A DNA stretch of 64,000 bases, taken from an uncultured Planktomarina sp. Its GTDB lineage: Bacteria > Pseudomonadota > Alphaproteobacteria > Rhodobacterales > Rhodobacteraceae. A model generated the notes under the pieces. The model ran no database searches. It was not told the DNA's origin and saw nothing but the letters and a program-made list of their open reading frames with translations. The position numbers and the translations under genes are program-made. Where the stretch lies: positions 46,410 to 110,409 of the forward strand of contig CAJJBZ010000004.1 of assembly GCA_905182535.1 (NCBI GenBank). The letters are read 5' to 3'. This document shows positions 9,205 through 17,659 of this stretch, one piece after another; position 1 is the first letter of the stretch, and every line of letters starts with the position of its first letter.

Positions 9205-9936
9205 CTATAGCTGTGTGCGATGGATAATATGCCCGTCTCCAGCATTAGATATACGTTCTATTGTCGTTTTAATTCCTTCAACTCTTACAGACATTGCATG
9301 GGCATTAGCATGGATCAACTCATCTGTATTAATGGTCAAAGCAACATGGCCTGGCCAAAAAAGTAGCTGTCCTTTTGCCCAAGTCCCCTTAAAATCTGGG
9401 AAAAATTCTTGCTGCGGGCCGGTATCGCCTGGACAGTCATTGCCACAGGCCAGACACGCGGCCTGTATTAGTCCTGAGCAATCGATCCCGGATGCAGAAT
9501 TACCCCCCCAGAGGTAGGGCGCGCCCAAAAACATCATGGCGACTTGGATGGGATCGGTGAAAAATGTACCAATGGGGTAAAGATGTTGATACGGGATAAA
9601 GCCCTGTGTTGTCTCATAAAATGCCCCACTTTGGGCTGTCACTGTCACTTGGCTACCGAACGGTAGGGATATTTGATCTGTAGATTTCAAATCTGGCGCT
9701 GCGTAGGCATGGCTGGAAAGAGTGCTTACCCAATGGGACTTAGGTATAGCGGCCTCCAAAGTAGCCGTCTTCACGTAGCCTTGGTAGCCGTCTTTTTCTG
9801 CATGGCCATAGCTCCAATCCGCATCTTCCTTAATCAGATGAAACGCGTCGCCCAGCAGCAGTTGCCTATCGCGTGGACCTTCCGCATAGCGGCAAAGGTC
9901 TGTGAGGCTGGCTCCTATTTGATAGGCAGCCGTCAT
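9205..9936 (-). CDS. NlpC/P60 family cysteine hydrolase
   Basis: Putative cell-wall peptidase of 243 residues. An N-terminal SH3b-like part (residues about 1-115, CRYAEGPRDRQLLLGD, DWSYGHAEKDGYQGYV) precedes the NlpC/P60 domain. The catalytic cysteine is in YLWGGNSASGIDCSGLIQAA and the histidine in LLFWPGHVALTIN; such enzymes cut D-gamma-glutamyl-meso-diaminopimelate or related bonds. No obvious signal peptide, which is common for this alphaproteobacterial group. It overlaps the upstream M17 peptidase gene by 4 bases, so the two are co-transcribed, an arrangement that suggests joint peptide or murein-peptide turnover. Confidence 0.9.
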   Translation of the reverse strand: MTAAYQIGASLTDLCRYAEGPRDRQLLLGDAFHLIKEDADWSYGHAEKDGYQGYVKTATLEAAIPKSHWVSTLSSHAYAAPDLKSTDQISLPFGSQVTVTAQSGAFYETTQGFIPYQHLYPIGTFFTDPIQVAMMFLGAPYLWGGNSASGIDCSGLIQAACLACGNDCPGDTGPQQEFFPDFKGTWAKGQLLFWPGHVALTINTDELIHANAHAMSVRVEGIKTTIERISNAGDGHIIHRTQL

Positions 9937-11322
9937 AGGCCCAAAATTTCAGGCAAAGCTTGGAACAAAGCTCGCGTACCTTGCCCCACACCACCTTTGG
10001 GACGGGCTGGGGCCGCAACGGGCTGCCAGCCGTAGCAATCAAAATGTACAAACCGCGCCGTGTTGGTGACAAAACGTTGGAGAAATAGTGCGGCGGTTGT
10101 CGCACCGGCGAAGCCACCGGATGGCGCATTATCCAGATCTGCGATATCTGGCTCGATCATTGCCTCATAAGGTGCATGCAGAGGCAATTGCCACACGGGA
10201 TCATCAACTGTGGAGCCGGCTGTGGCGATGGCGTGGCTGAGGGATGCGTCCTCCGTGAAATAAGGTGCAATATCAGGCCCCACCGCCACCCGCGCCGCGC
10301 CGGTGAGCGTAGCCATGCATATCATAAGATCGGGCGGTGTTTCATCGGCCAAGGCCAAAGCATCCGCTAAAACTAAACGCCCTTCGGCATCAGTATTATT
10401 GATTTCAACAGTGAGACCCTTGCGGCTGGTGAGAATATCTTGCGGCCGAAAAGCATTGCCGCTGATTGCGTTTTCCACAGCTGGGATCAATACCCGCAGT
10501 TGCACTGACATTTTGCTGGCCATGATCATCTTAGCCAGTCCCATAACATGGGCGGCACCGCCCATATCTTTCTTCATTAATCCCATTGAGGCTCCGGGTT
10601 TGATATTCAACCCGCCAGTGTCAAAACATACGCCCTTGCCTACCAACGTTAGCCTTGGGCCATTTTCACCCCAAGTCATGTCGATCAATCGTGGTGCACG
10701 CACTGAAGCTCGGCCTACAGCGTGAACCATTGGGAAGTTTTGCTTAATTAGGTCCTGCCCTGATATCACAGTGATTTGAGCACGATGGTCATTGGCTAAA
10801 TCTCGGGCTGCGGCCTCCAGTTCGTCTGGGCCCATATCGTTGGCCGGTGTGTTGATTAGATCGCGTGTGAGGAATTCACCTTCAATAATTGCCTGTAGAT
10901 TTTGCTTATCTAATCTGGCTGGGCATACGAGTTCAGCTTTTGGAGCTACATGTGTGGCGTAGCGGTTGAAGCGGTATTTACTGAGTGCAAAGCCCAGAGC
11001 AAACTCTTGTGCAATCTTGGGGTTTTGACCAGTGAGCTCAAACACTGCTTCTGGTAGATTTGCAATATCTGCAACCTGAGCCAAAGCGCTTGCGCTTGCG
11101 GGCGATGGTATCGCCGAAGCCTATGGCCATTAAAATGGGAAGCCCATTCTCAGTGATGTATAGTATTTGACCCAGCTTCCCGATCCAGCTTTGGCTGGCA
11201 GCGGAATTCTGTGCTCGTGCGCCATGTACTTTCAGCCAGGCCTTCGCATCGGCACTTGCCACGAGATATAAAGGAATGGCTTGTGGTGAGGGGTTTGCGA
11301 AAATATTAGGCGTACGTGGCAT
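9933..11322 (-). CDS. Leucyl aminopeptidase family protein, M17 (frameshifted)
   Basis: Two-metal cytosolic aminopeptidase. The catalytic C-terminal half is complete: VGKGVCFDTGGLNIKPG, MKKDMGGAAHVMG and the family signature NTDAEGRLVLADAL. The N-terminal domain begins at 11322 (MPRTPNIFANPSPQAIPLYL) and runs to GFGDTIARKRKR, where the frame breaks near 11085. It continues one base later as LAQVADIANLPEAVFELTG. Corrected length is 462 residues, normal for this PepA/PepB-like group. It overlaps the downstream NlpC/P60 gene by 4 bases. Confidence 0.9.
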
Positions 11323-11609
11323 TGGGGATCCCTTTGATTGACTTTTACGTCAAGGTAATCACCGCCATTAGTTGAATGCAATGCGCACTGAACATCTTGC
11401 TTGGCGTCGAACAAAACGTTATTAGATATGGGCTGGGCGCCGAGGATCAACAAGATAGTGTTAATAATATAAGTTTGTTTATTTGGTTGATGAGAGACAT
11501 TCATGGATGACAGCTATAGGGTTCACAACTCGCCTAGTTATAATTTCGCTGGGGTTGGCTGTTGGCAGTATTTCGTTACAACAGGATGCAAGTTAGCAAG
11601 GATAGTAAT

Positions 11610-13094
11610 ATGGTGCGCGATTGGGACGTTGTCATAATTGGATCTGGAAATGCAGGTCTCACTGCTGGTATTGCGGCCAGCGAAAAGGGAGCAAGTGTGC
11701 TGATGCTTGAGAAGGCTGACCCAGAGCTAGCAGGCGGCAATACAAAATACACAGCTGGCGCCATGCGTTTTTGTTATGAAGCAAGTGAAGACCTCTTGCC
11801 ACTCCTCGCAGACCCGAATGACCCCCGGATCGTCATCTCTGATTTTGGGCGATATACTCAAGAAAGATTTAAAACGGATTTATTGGGTTTCAATGAGGGC
11901 GCGCCGCTTACACCTGAGCAAGAAATATTGATTGAGCAAAGCTATGATACAATGGTTTGGCTTGCCAGTCATGGTGTTACCTACGATCCGATTTGGGCAC
12001 GTCAAAGCTTTGAAAAAGACGGTAAAATCATTTTTTGGGGTGGGCTAACGCTAGCGGCTCAAAATGAGGGGGTTGGCCTATTTGATATGGAACTTGCAGC
12101 CTTTATGAAACTTGGTGGCACAATCCGATATGGCGCTGAATTTGCGGTTCTTTTGACTGAAAATAATAAGGTTACTGGTGTATCTCTTGCGTCTGGCGAG
12201 GAGGTTTTTGCAAAATCAGTAATCCTGGCATGTGGTGGATTTGAGAGTAGTGATGAGATGCGTGTTGAGCACATTGGGCCAGAGTGGAAGACAGCGAAAG
12301 TACGTGGGACCCCTCACAATAACGGTGATGGTCTGCGTGCTGCTTTGGACATTGGGGCCCAAAAATATGGACGTTTCGATGGATGTCACGCAACTCCTAT
12401 GGATTTTCACATGAAAGATTATGGAAATCTTAAAATAATTCCGAGTGAGCGCAAAAATTATCGGAAAATAAGCTATTTTTTAGGTGTTATGATTAACAAT
12501 GAAGGTCAACGATTTGTGGATGAGGGTATGGATTTCCGAAATTATACTTACGCACAATTTGGCCGCGCGGTTTTACAGCAACCTGAGCAGAAAGCATGGC
12601 AGATTTTTGATTCAAAAGTGTTCGACCTGCTCTATGCTGAATATAGTTTTTTTGATGCGAGTTTCGAACAGGCTGATAGCTTGGAGGAGCTAGTTGCAAA
12701 ATGTGATGGGCTGGACGCTTCTGCAAGCCTCAAGACATTGTCAGACTTCAATGACAGTGTTGACAGTACTGTTGTCTTTGACCCCACGATTAAAGACGGT
12801 AAATCTGCTAATTCTGGTGACCTTGCTAAATCTAATTGGGCCCAAAAATTGGATGTAGCGCCATTTCGCGCGTTTCCAGTTACCGGTGGTATCACTTTCA
12901 CTTATGGGGGAGTGAAAGTTTCCGAAAATGCGGAAGTTTTAGACAGAGACGGGCAAGTGATAGTGGGTCTATTCGCTTGTGGTGAAATGGTTGGGGGCAT
13001 ATTTTTGGGCGGTTATCCGGGTGGCTCAGGCCTAACCTCGGGTGCAGTATTTGGAAAAATTGCTGGTCATGCGGCTTGGAACTCTGGATCGTAG
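11610..13094 (+). CDS. FAD-dependent dehydrogenase, tricarballylate dehydrogenase (TcuA)-like
   Basis: FrdA-family flavoprotein of 494 residues with the dinucleotide motif VVIIGSGNAGLTAGIAASE at the N-terminus and a C-terminal FAD-binding segment (LFACGEMVGGIFLGGYPGGS). The motifs GGNTKYTAGAMR, LACGGFESSDEMR and FVDEGMDFRNYTYAQFGR resemble TcuA, which oxidises tricarballylate to cis-aconitate. By analogy it would introduce or remove a double bond next to a carboxylate. The ATG at 11610 is preferred because AAGGA lies 7 bases upstream; longer in-frame starts lack one. It opens the catabolic island and has no partner on its strand. Exact substrate unknown. Confidence 0.75.
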   Translation: MVRDWDVVIIGSGNAGLTAGIAASEKGASVLMLEKADPELAGGNTKYTAGAMRFCYEASEDLLPLLADPNDPRIVISDFGRYTQERFKTDLLGFNEGAPLTPEQEILIEQSYDTMVWLASHGVTYDPIWARQSFEKDGKIIFWGGLTLAAQNEGVGLFDMELAAFMKLGGTIRYGAEFAVLLTENNKVTGVSLASGEEVFAKSVILACGGFESSDEMRVEHIGPEWKTAKVRGTPHNNGDGLRAALDIGAQKYGRFDGCHATPMDFHMKDYGNLKIIPSERKNYRKISYFLGVMINNEGQRFVDEGMDFRNYTYAQFGRAVLQQPEQKAWQIFDSKVFDLLYAEYSFFDASFEQADSLEELVAKCDGLDASASLKTLSDFNDSVDSTVVFDPTIKDGKSANSGDLAKSNWAQKLDVAPFRAFPVTGGITFTYGGVKVSENAEVLDRDGQVIVGLFACGEMVGGIFLGGYPGGSGLTSGAVFGKIAGHAAWNSGS

Positions 13095-13344
13095 GCCGTG
13101 GACATCGGCTCTGAGTTTAAAGTGGCGAAAATACGTAGATGACTTCCGCACAATAATGGCGCCTTGCTCTGTGTGATAGCGCAGAGCTGAGCGAGCGCAT
13201 GCATATGCTGGCGATTGCCTGCCGAAACGCCTGAGTGCTGCTGCCTGATAACAGCCCTTTTGCTGAATATGGAGAGGTATAGATGATTTCTGGAGCGAAA
13301 GGTATGTTTGAAAGAGTGAGTGTGAAATGTAAAAAGAACTGCGC

Positions 13345-14328
13345 CTATTTGGCATGTGAAGCCTCAATTTTTTTGCGTATATGATCGCCTGCCGTAATGG
13401 GCGGATAAAGCACCCCATCGCCTATACAACTGGGTAGGCACTCAATCTGTGCGTCATAGTCAGGATGCATAAAATAACCAATAGACATGCGGCGTGACAT
13501 TGCGTCGTTTAAATCTTCTGGTGTTACCACACGATGCATGGTTGATACCCATTTGTCATTTGTCCATCGCTGCATCATGTCGCCGAGATTTACTACAAGT
13601 GCCCCTTTAGGTGGACGGACGGGCACCCAGCCTCCGTCCCGTAGAACCTGAAGTCCACCTTTTGCGCCTGTCATCGCCAGAATAGTCATTGCGCCGTAAT
13701 CGGTGTGGGCTCCAGTGCGCAATTGACCGGGGAGTGGCGCCTCTGTAAGGGCGGGGTAATGATGTAGCGCCGACATGATCGAGAAATGCTTCTCGATTAG
13801 TGGCGCAAAGTGGTTTTCTGGCATCTGTGCGGCAACTGCAAAGATGCGCAGCAAGCTCGCTGCTAACTCTTCAAAAGCTTGATAGAGTGCTATCAAAGCT
13901 GAATCAAACCCTGATGGTGTATCGGGGACCAAGTTTGGTGCATAAGCAGTGGCTGCCTCAGGGATATGTGCGAAGTCGGCAGCGCGATTGTTGATAGGTC
14001 CTAAAAATAAACTCTCGCGCAAATCCTTAGGTGCGTCTTTGCCTAAGGTTGCCGATAAGCCTCTGGTTGCTACTCCGTGATACCCACGTTGCTTGGCGGG
14101 TCCTGTTGGATGCCATTTGGACTTGTCTGCGTCTGGAAGATCAAAAAACTTAAAGCCTTTTGTGAAGACCGCATCGAAGAGTGATTGAGGTATTTTGTGC
14201 CCAGAAAGGATGACGAAACCAATTGTTTGCGCCGCATGAGCGACTTCGTGGGCAACGCTGGCTTTGCCCCCTGCATCGCCCTCCAAAAACGCAGTGATAT
14301 CAATTACTGGAATAGTATTAGTCATCAT
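13345..14328 (-). CDS. 2-oxoglutarate/Fe(II) dioxygenase, isopenicillin N synthase family
   Basis: Non-haem iron oxygenase of 327 residues. It has a DIOX_N region (IPVIDITAFLEGD, IGFVILSGHKIP) and the catalytic C-terminal half. The iron ligands are visible: His about 208 and Asp two residues later in GAHTDYGAMTIL, and the distal His in STMHRVVTPED. RMSIGYF supplies the Arg-x-Ser that binds 2-oxoglutarate. It overlaps the downstream substrate-binding-like protein by 4 bases (stop of one against start of the other), so they form an operon. It would hydroxylate or desaturate a small molecule; the substrate is not known. No frame breaks. Confidence 0.85.
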   Translation of the reverse strand: MMTNTIPVIDITAFLEGDAGGKASVAHEVAHAAQTIGFVILSGHKIPQSLFDAVFTKGFKFFDLPDADKSKWHPTGPAKQRGYHGVATRGLSATLGKDAPKDLRESLFLGPINNRAADFAHIPEAATAYAPNLVPDTPSGFDSALIALYQAFEELAASLLRIFAVAAQMPENHFAPLIEKHFSIMSALHHYPALTEAPLPGQLRTGAHTDYGAMTILAMTGAKGGLQVLRDGGWVPVRPPKGALVVNLGDMMQRWTNDKWVSTMHRVVTPEDLNDAMSRRMSIGYFMHPDYDAQIECLPSCIGDGVLYPPITAGDHIRKKIEASHAK

Positions 14329-15209
14329 GTCTCCAATCGTGAAATTACGTGATCATAGGGGATATCGCGCGAGATTAACCCGCCTGACAAAAGTGCCGCC
14401 TTCAGCCGTACAAAGGCAGCGGGAGGAAGATTGGTATTTTTTGCCCAGAGGCCTGAAGCTTGATAGCCTGCGATAGCATTGGTGAGGACTAGGTGTGGTA
14501 CATCTGGGAAAAGCTCAGCCAGTTCATCGGCAATCTCTGAGGCGGGCTCGTTCGCCATGGCTAAAAGTGCAGGTCCTATCCCGGCTATTAGTGTCGCGCA
14601 GGTCTGAGGGTGTTTTTCCATGTAGTGCCTAGTGGTGTAGAAACTGGTGTAACTAATATCGCCTCGACTGGCGAAACGGTGCCAGATATGTGCATGGCCG
14701 GCCGCTACAGCGGCAGACGCATAGGGTTCCAGCACCTGTGCCACGTCAATCTCGCCAGCGGTGAGGCGAGCTGCGTTCGTGTGCATTGGGGCGTTGGGCG
14801 CGATTTCCAGACTATCAGGATCTATACCTGCGCGTTTCAAGTCGTCTTGAAATGTCATCCACGGGGTTGGCACTTCATATGCAACAGCAAGACGCTTGCC
14901 TTGAAGTTTTTTGAATTGAAAATTCAAGTTGGGTTCGCGCCCAATGAGGATGAAAGGATCTCTTGCTACTATCTGCCCAAATGCCACAAGTGGGCACTCT
15001 GGGTCGCGTTCATGATGCAGCATGACCCGCATTGGCCCACCCCACGAAATATCAGCTCGGCCTGCGAGCAGGCCCTCTGCGGTTTCGACTGGGTCAGGAG
15101 AGAGTTGGATATTTACTTCTAGTCCCCGGTCTGACCAAAACTTGCGTTTGTCAGCGAGATAGAACGGCGCATAAACGATAGTGCGTAAGTTTTCATAGAG
15201 TGTAATCAT
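14325..15209 (-). CDS. NMT1/THI5-like protein without signal peptide
   Basis: Periplasmic-binding-protein fold of the NMT1/THI5 (SsuA/ThiY) group, 294 residues: YAPFYLADKRKFWSDRGLEV at the start, RADISWGGPMRVMLHH and AAVAAGHAHIWHRF later. The protein begins MITLYENLRTIVYAPFYLA, with no signal sequence or lipobox, and no ABC permease or ATPase gene is nearby. It is therefore probably cytosolic, acting as an enzyme-like or sensor protein rather than as a transporter subunit. It is first in a two-gene operon with a 2OG/Fe dioxygenase. Its role is unknown. Confidence 0.75.
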   Translation of the reverse strand: MITLYENLRTIVYAPFYLADKRKFWSDRGLEVNIQLSPDPVETAEGLLAGRADISWGGPMRVMLHHERDPECPLVAFGQIVARDPFILIGREPNLNFQFKKLQGKRLAVAYEVPTPWMTFQDDLKRAGIDPDSLEIAPNAPMHTNAARLTAGEIDVAQVLEPYASAAVAAGHAHIWHRFASRGDISYTSFYTTRHYMEKHPQTCATLIAGIGPALLAMANEPASEIADELAELFPDVPHLVLTNAIAGYQASGLWAKNTNLPPAAFVRLKAALLSGGLISRDIPYDHVISRLET

Positions 15210-15379
15210 AGTAAAAAACCCGTCCTTTCGAGATAATTATGTTGCCATCCAAAGTTGCTCTTAAATTTCGTAAATACTCAATCATTCTAATGATAAACAC
15301 CATTTCCGCCTCGAGTTCTGGGGTTGTATTCAATGTAATCTGCTCTAAACTTTATTTGGTCATAACAAGGAGGCCGGAC

Positions 15380-15940
15380 ATGCCAGTTATTAAGTATACT
15401 TTGATTAAGGGATATGACGCCGAAACAATCGCAACGCTTTCGCGGCGGATGACAGACGCTGTCCGCGCGACGATTGCTGCGCCGCCTGATGGCATTACTG
15501 TGATTGCTGAAGAAGTACCTGCGACCAACTACATGCGTGGCGGGAAGGGGCGGACCCCAGGTGCACCGGTTCCGGGTGCTGTGGCGGTCGTTAGCAACTA
15601 CCTTGATGCGATGGAGGCACGCGATCTGACACGTGCACAAGGTTATTTGCATGATGATTTTGAAATGGTATTGCCGGGTGGAGTTAAGATGCAGGCAGTT
15701 GAGGTGCTGATGGTATGGAGTAAAAACCGGTATAAAAATATTAGAAAAGCTGTTGAAGGTTTTGATGAGGCCTTTGAAGAGGATCGGGCCATAGTTTGGT
15801 GTAGGGGCACTCTGCATGGTACCTGGCTGGATGGTAGCTCGTTCGAGGGGATCCGCTTCAGTGATCGGTTTGAACTGGTCGCTGGGCGCATATTGCGGCA
15901 GGAAGTCTGGAATGATTTGGCTGAACATCGTCCCTCTTAA
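15380..15940 (+). CDS. Tautomerase-SnoaL/NTF2-like fusion protein
   Basis: The 186-residue protein joins two folds. The first 60 residues look like a 4-oxalocrotonate tautomerase: after removal of Met it starts with Pro (MPVIKYTLIKGYDAETI), has SRRMTDAVRATIAAP, and ITVIAEEVPATNYMRGGKG. From about residue 75 a SnoaL-like/NTF2 domain follows (VVSNYLDAMEARDLTRAQGY, FEMVLPGG, WCRGTLHGTWLDG, FSDRFELVAGRI). The ATG at 15380 is set by AAGGAGG at 15367-15373 and by the need for Pro at position 1; a longer frame exists upstream but has no such support. Pro1 suggests a real tautomerase or dehalogenase-type reaction. Substrate unknown. Confidence 0.8.
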   Translation: MPVIKYTLIKGYDAETIATLSRRMTDAVRATIAAPPDGITVIAEEVPATNYMRGGKGRTPGAPVPGAVAVVSNYLDAMEARDLTRAQGYLHDDFEMVLPGGVKMQAVEVLMVWSKNRYKNIRKAVEGFDEAFEEDRAIVWCRGTLHGTWLDGSSFEGIRFSDRFELVAGRILRQEVWNDLAEHRPS

Positions 15941-16060
15941 CTCCCAAATTTACTACTAAGACCATCTGAATGGTTTTGTTGGTGGCGTGTTTAACTTTTT
16001 TGTAGGTCCTAATTATCAGTGACAAAAGCAAACGTCGCATAGGTTTAGGTGGCCTCTTTG

Positions 16061-16142
16061 CTCCTAAAATCTGTCAGTAGTTGACGAAAACGGTATGACG
16101 TTGTCAACCTTGCTGCAAATGCGTCCAGGAGAATCGCAATGG
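16061..16142 (+). repeat. Inverted promoter repeat, copy A
   Basis: An 82-base stretch matches, without gaps and with about ten differences, the reverse complement of 18541-18622. It carries TTGACGAAAA, then TATGACGTTGTCAACCTTG, a ribosome binding site (CAGGAGAATC) and an ATG at 16139. In copy B the ATG begins a real gene; here it opens only an 11-codon frame ending at a stop, so this copy has lost its original gene. The functional isochorismatase-fold gene starts downstream at 16234 with its own ribosome binding site. Confidence 0.8.
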
Positions 16143-16233
16143 CAATCCTGCGTGGCATTGTGCAATTGAACTGATGGGAGATCTCTGAATTTCTTTTTCC
16201 AGTAATCTGTCACTCTATCTAAGAGGATATCCA

Positions 16234-16902
16234 ATGACCCAGATCACGGGCGATTATGTGAAGCAATTCAATGCTAAGCGGATCACTGATCCTGCGCGTT
16301 CGGCTCTGGTAATCATAGATATGCAATATGCTACGGGGCACCCTACAGGCGCGCTGGCGCAGAAAATGAAAGCCGAAGGAAACAGCGTTACGGACTGGCG
16401 CTTTGAGCGAATAAAGACTTTAGTTATTCCCAATAACCAGCGCTTGATCAAGGTGATGCGCGCGGCAGGTGGCAAGGTCATCTATATTACCATCGGTGCC
16501 GCCCTTGCTGATTGTTCAGACGCGCCGGTGCATATGCGTGCCTTTTTTGAGTCACTAGGCAACTACGAAGGCCAACCGGCACATCAGATCATCGATGAGC
16601 TCGCTCCCGAACCTGGTGACCCTATCGTACGCAAGACTTCTATGGGAGCATTCGCCTCAACTGGCCTTGACCATTTGTTGCGTGTTCTCGATCGAGAACA
16701 TCTGTTTATGACCGGTGTTTCTACAAATATGTGCGTTGAAACAACAGCGCGAGAGGCCGCTGATAGGGGCTACGCTGTGACACTGGTAGAAGATGCCTGT
16801 GCGACCACCCATAAAGAGCTACACGAAGGTACCCTGCGTAACTTTGGCCGGTTCTTCGGAACGGTATGCTCAACAGACGAGGTGATTAAGATCCTATCTT
16901 AA
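16234..16902 (+). CDS. Isochorismatase-family cysteine hydrolase
   Basis: Amidohydrolase-type member of the isochorismatase fold, 222 residues. The catalytic triad is complete: Asp29 in LVIIDMQYATG, Lys134 in VRKTSMGAFAS and Cys167 in TGVSTNMCVETTAREA. Such enzymes cleave small amides, for example maleamate, N-carbamoylsarcosine, ureidoacrylate or biuret. AAGAGGA lies just before the ATG. Upstream is copy A of the repeated promoter. It converges on a small NTF2-like gene and the two stops share the sequence TTAA. Within the island it could deaminate a ring-opened half-amide; the actual substrate is not known. Confidence 0.88.
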   Translation: MTQITGDYVKQFNAKRITDPARSALVIIDMQYATGHPTGALAQKMKAEGNSVTDWRFERIKTLVIPNNQRLIKVMRAAGGKVIYITIGAALADCSDAPVHMRAFFESLGNYEGQPAHQIIDELAPEPGDPIVRKTSMGAFASTGLDHLLRVLDREHLFMTGVSTNMCVETTAREAADRGYAVTLVEDACATTHKELHEGTLRNFGRFFGTVCSTDEVIKILS

Positions 16903-17276
16903 GATTTGATAGTATTTTCACCAGCCATATAAACATCGATCTTCGTGATATGGTCTTTACACATGGTAAATACATTTGCGTTTGATTTAGGGTCGGCAGC
17001 GCCAATGCCAGAATATGTAACTGTAAATTGGCTGGCGATGCGGCCTGTGGAATGTGAGGGTGTATGAGTGAAATTATGGTGCACAGCCTTTAGCATCCCC
17101 TCCCAACGGTTTGCAAAAAAGGTGCTGATAGTATCGCGACCTGAATAGGCGATGTCATGTGTTTGGATCTTTAGTATGCAATCCTTGTCTAGCGTTTGAG
17201 CGAGAGCGTCAGGATCACGTGCATCAAGTGCGGCAAAGTATCGTATCACAAGTTCCGTAAGCTCGGAATCAGTCAC
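16899..17276 (-). CDS. SnoaL/NTF2-like protein (1)
   Basis: Small cone-shaped alpha+beta protein of the nuclear transport factor 2/SnoaL superfamily, 125 residues: LVIRYFAALDARDPDALAQ, then SGRDTISTFFANRW and HHNFTHTPSHSTGRIASQF. Members are isomerases, dehydratases or ligand binders. It is a paralogue of the next gene upstream, with the same layout, and the two overlap by 4 bases, so they may form a heteromer. Together with the PuuE-like hydrolase they make a three-gene minus-strand operon with 4-base overlaps. No function can be assigned from sequence alone. Confidence 0.75.
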   Translation of the reverse strand: MTDSELTELVIRYFAALDARDPDALAQTLDKDCILKIQTHDIAYSGRDTISTFFANRWEGMLKAVHHNFTHTPSHSTGRIASQFTVTYSGIGAADPKSNANVFTMCKDHITKIDVYMAGENTIKS

Positions 17277-17659
17277 AGGGTTTCTTTCAATGTATTTTGA
17301 CCAGTCATATAGACACGAACAGTTGAAAAGTTATCCTTTACGATCTCAAAGAAGTTGCAGTTAGATTTGTGGGTGACGCTGCCGTCGTGTTCTGTATTTT
17401 GGACCATGAAGCGGCTAGCGACACGCCCACCAAAGAGGTCTGGGATATGGTTAAATTGATGGTGCAAGACGGCCGCATGATCAGCCCAAAGCCGAATAAA
17501 CATCTTAGATATTTCAGCGTGTCCTTCAAGGCGAACTCCGTGGGTTTCAACCGTGAAGATACAATTAGGGGCAAGGGTGTTAAGGAGACCAGGTAAATCC
17601 TCGGCATCCACCGCATCGAAGTAGCGCTTAACAAGGTCAACTTGAGTTTCTGAAGTCAT
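17273..17659 (-). CDS. SnoaL/NTF2-like protein (2)
   Basis: 128-residue NTF2-like protein, paralogous to the gene immediately downstream: LVKRYFDAVDAEDLPGLLN, CIFTVETHGVRLEGHAEIS and HHQFNHIPDLFGGRVASRF align with the sister protein. The paired His-Phe-His pattern (HHQFNH here, HHNFTH in the sister) is shared and may line the pocket. It overlaps the PuuE-like hydrolase gene upstream by 4 bases. The tandem duplication suggests a two-subunit enzyme or two steps on related compounds. Function unknown. Confidence 0.75.
   Translation of the reverse strand: MTSETQVDLVKRYFDAVDAEDLPGLLNTLAPNCIFTVETHGVRLEGHAEISKMFIRLWADHAAVLHHQFNHIPDLFGGRVASRFMVQNTEHDGSVTHKSNCNFFEIVKDNFSTVRVYMTGQNTLKETL

Noticed and set aside
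14325..15209. ABC transporter substrate-binding protein for uptake
   Set aside because: No signal peptide or lipobox and no permease or ATPase gene nearby.
15287..15928. Minus-strand open frame of 213 codons opposite the tautomerase-SnoaL gene
   Set aside because: The plus strand carries two recognisable domains with a strong ribosome binding site; the antisense product is low-quality and matches no family.
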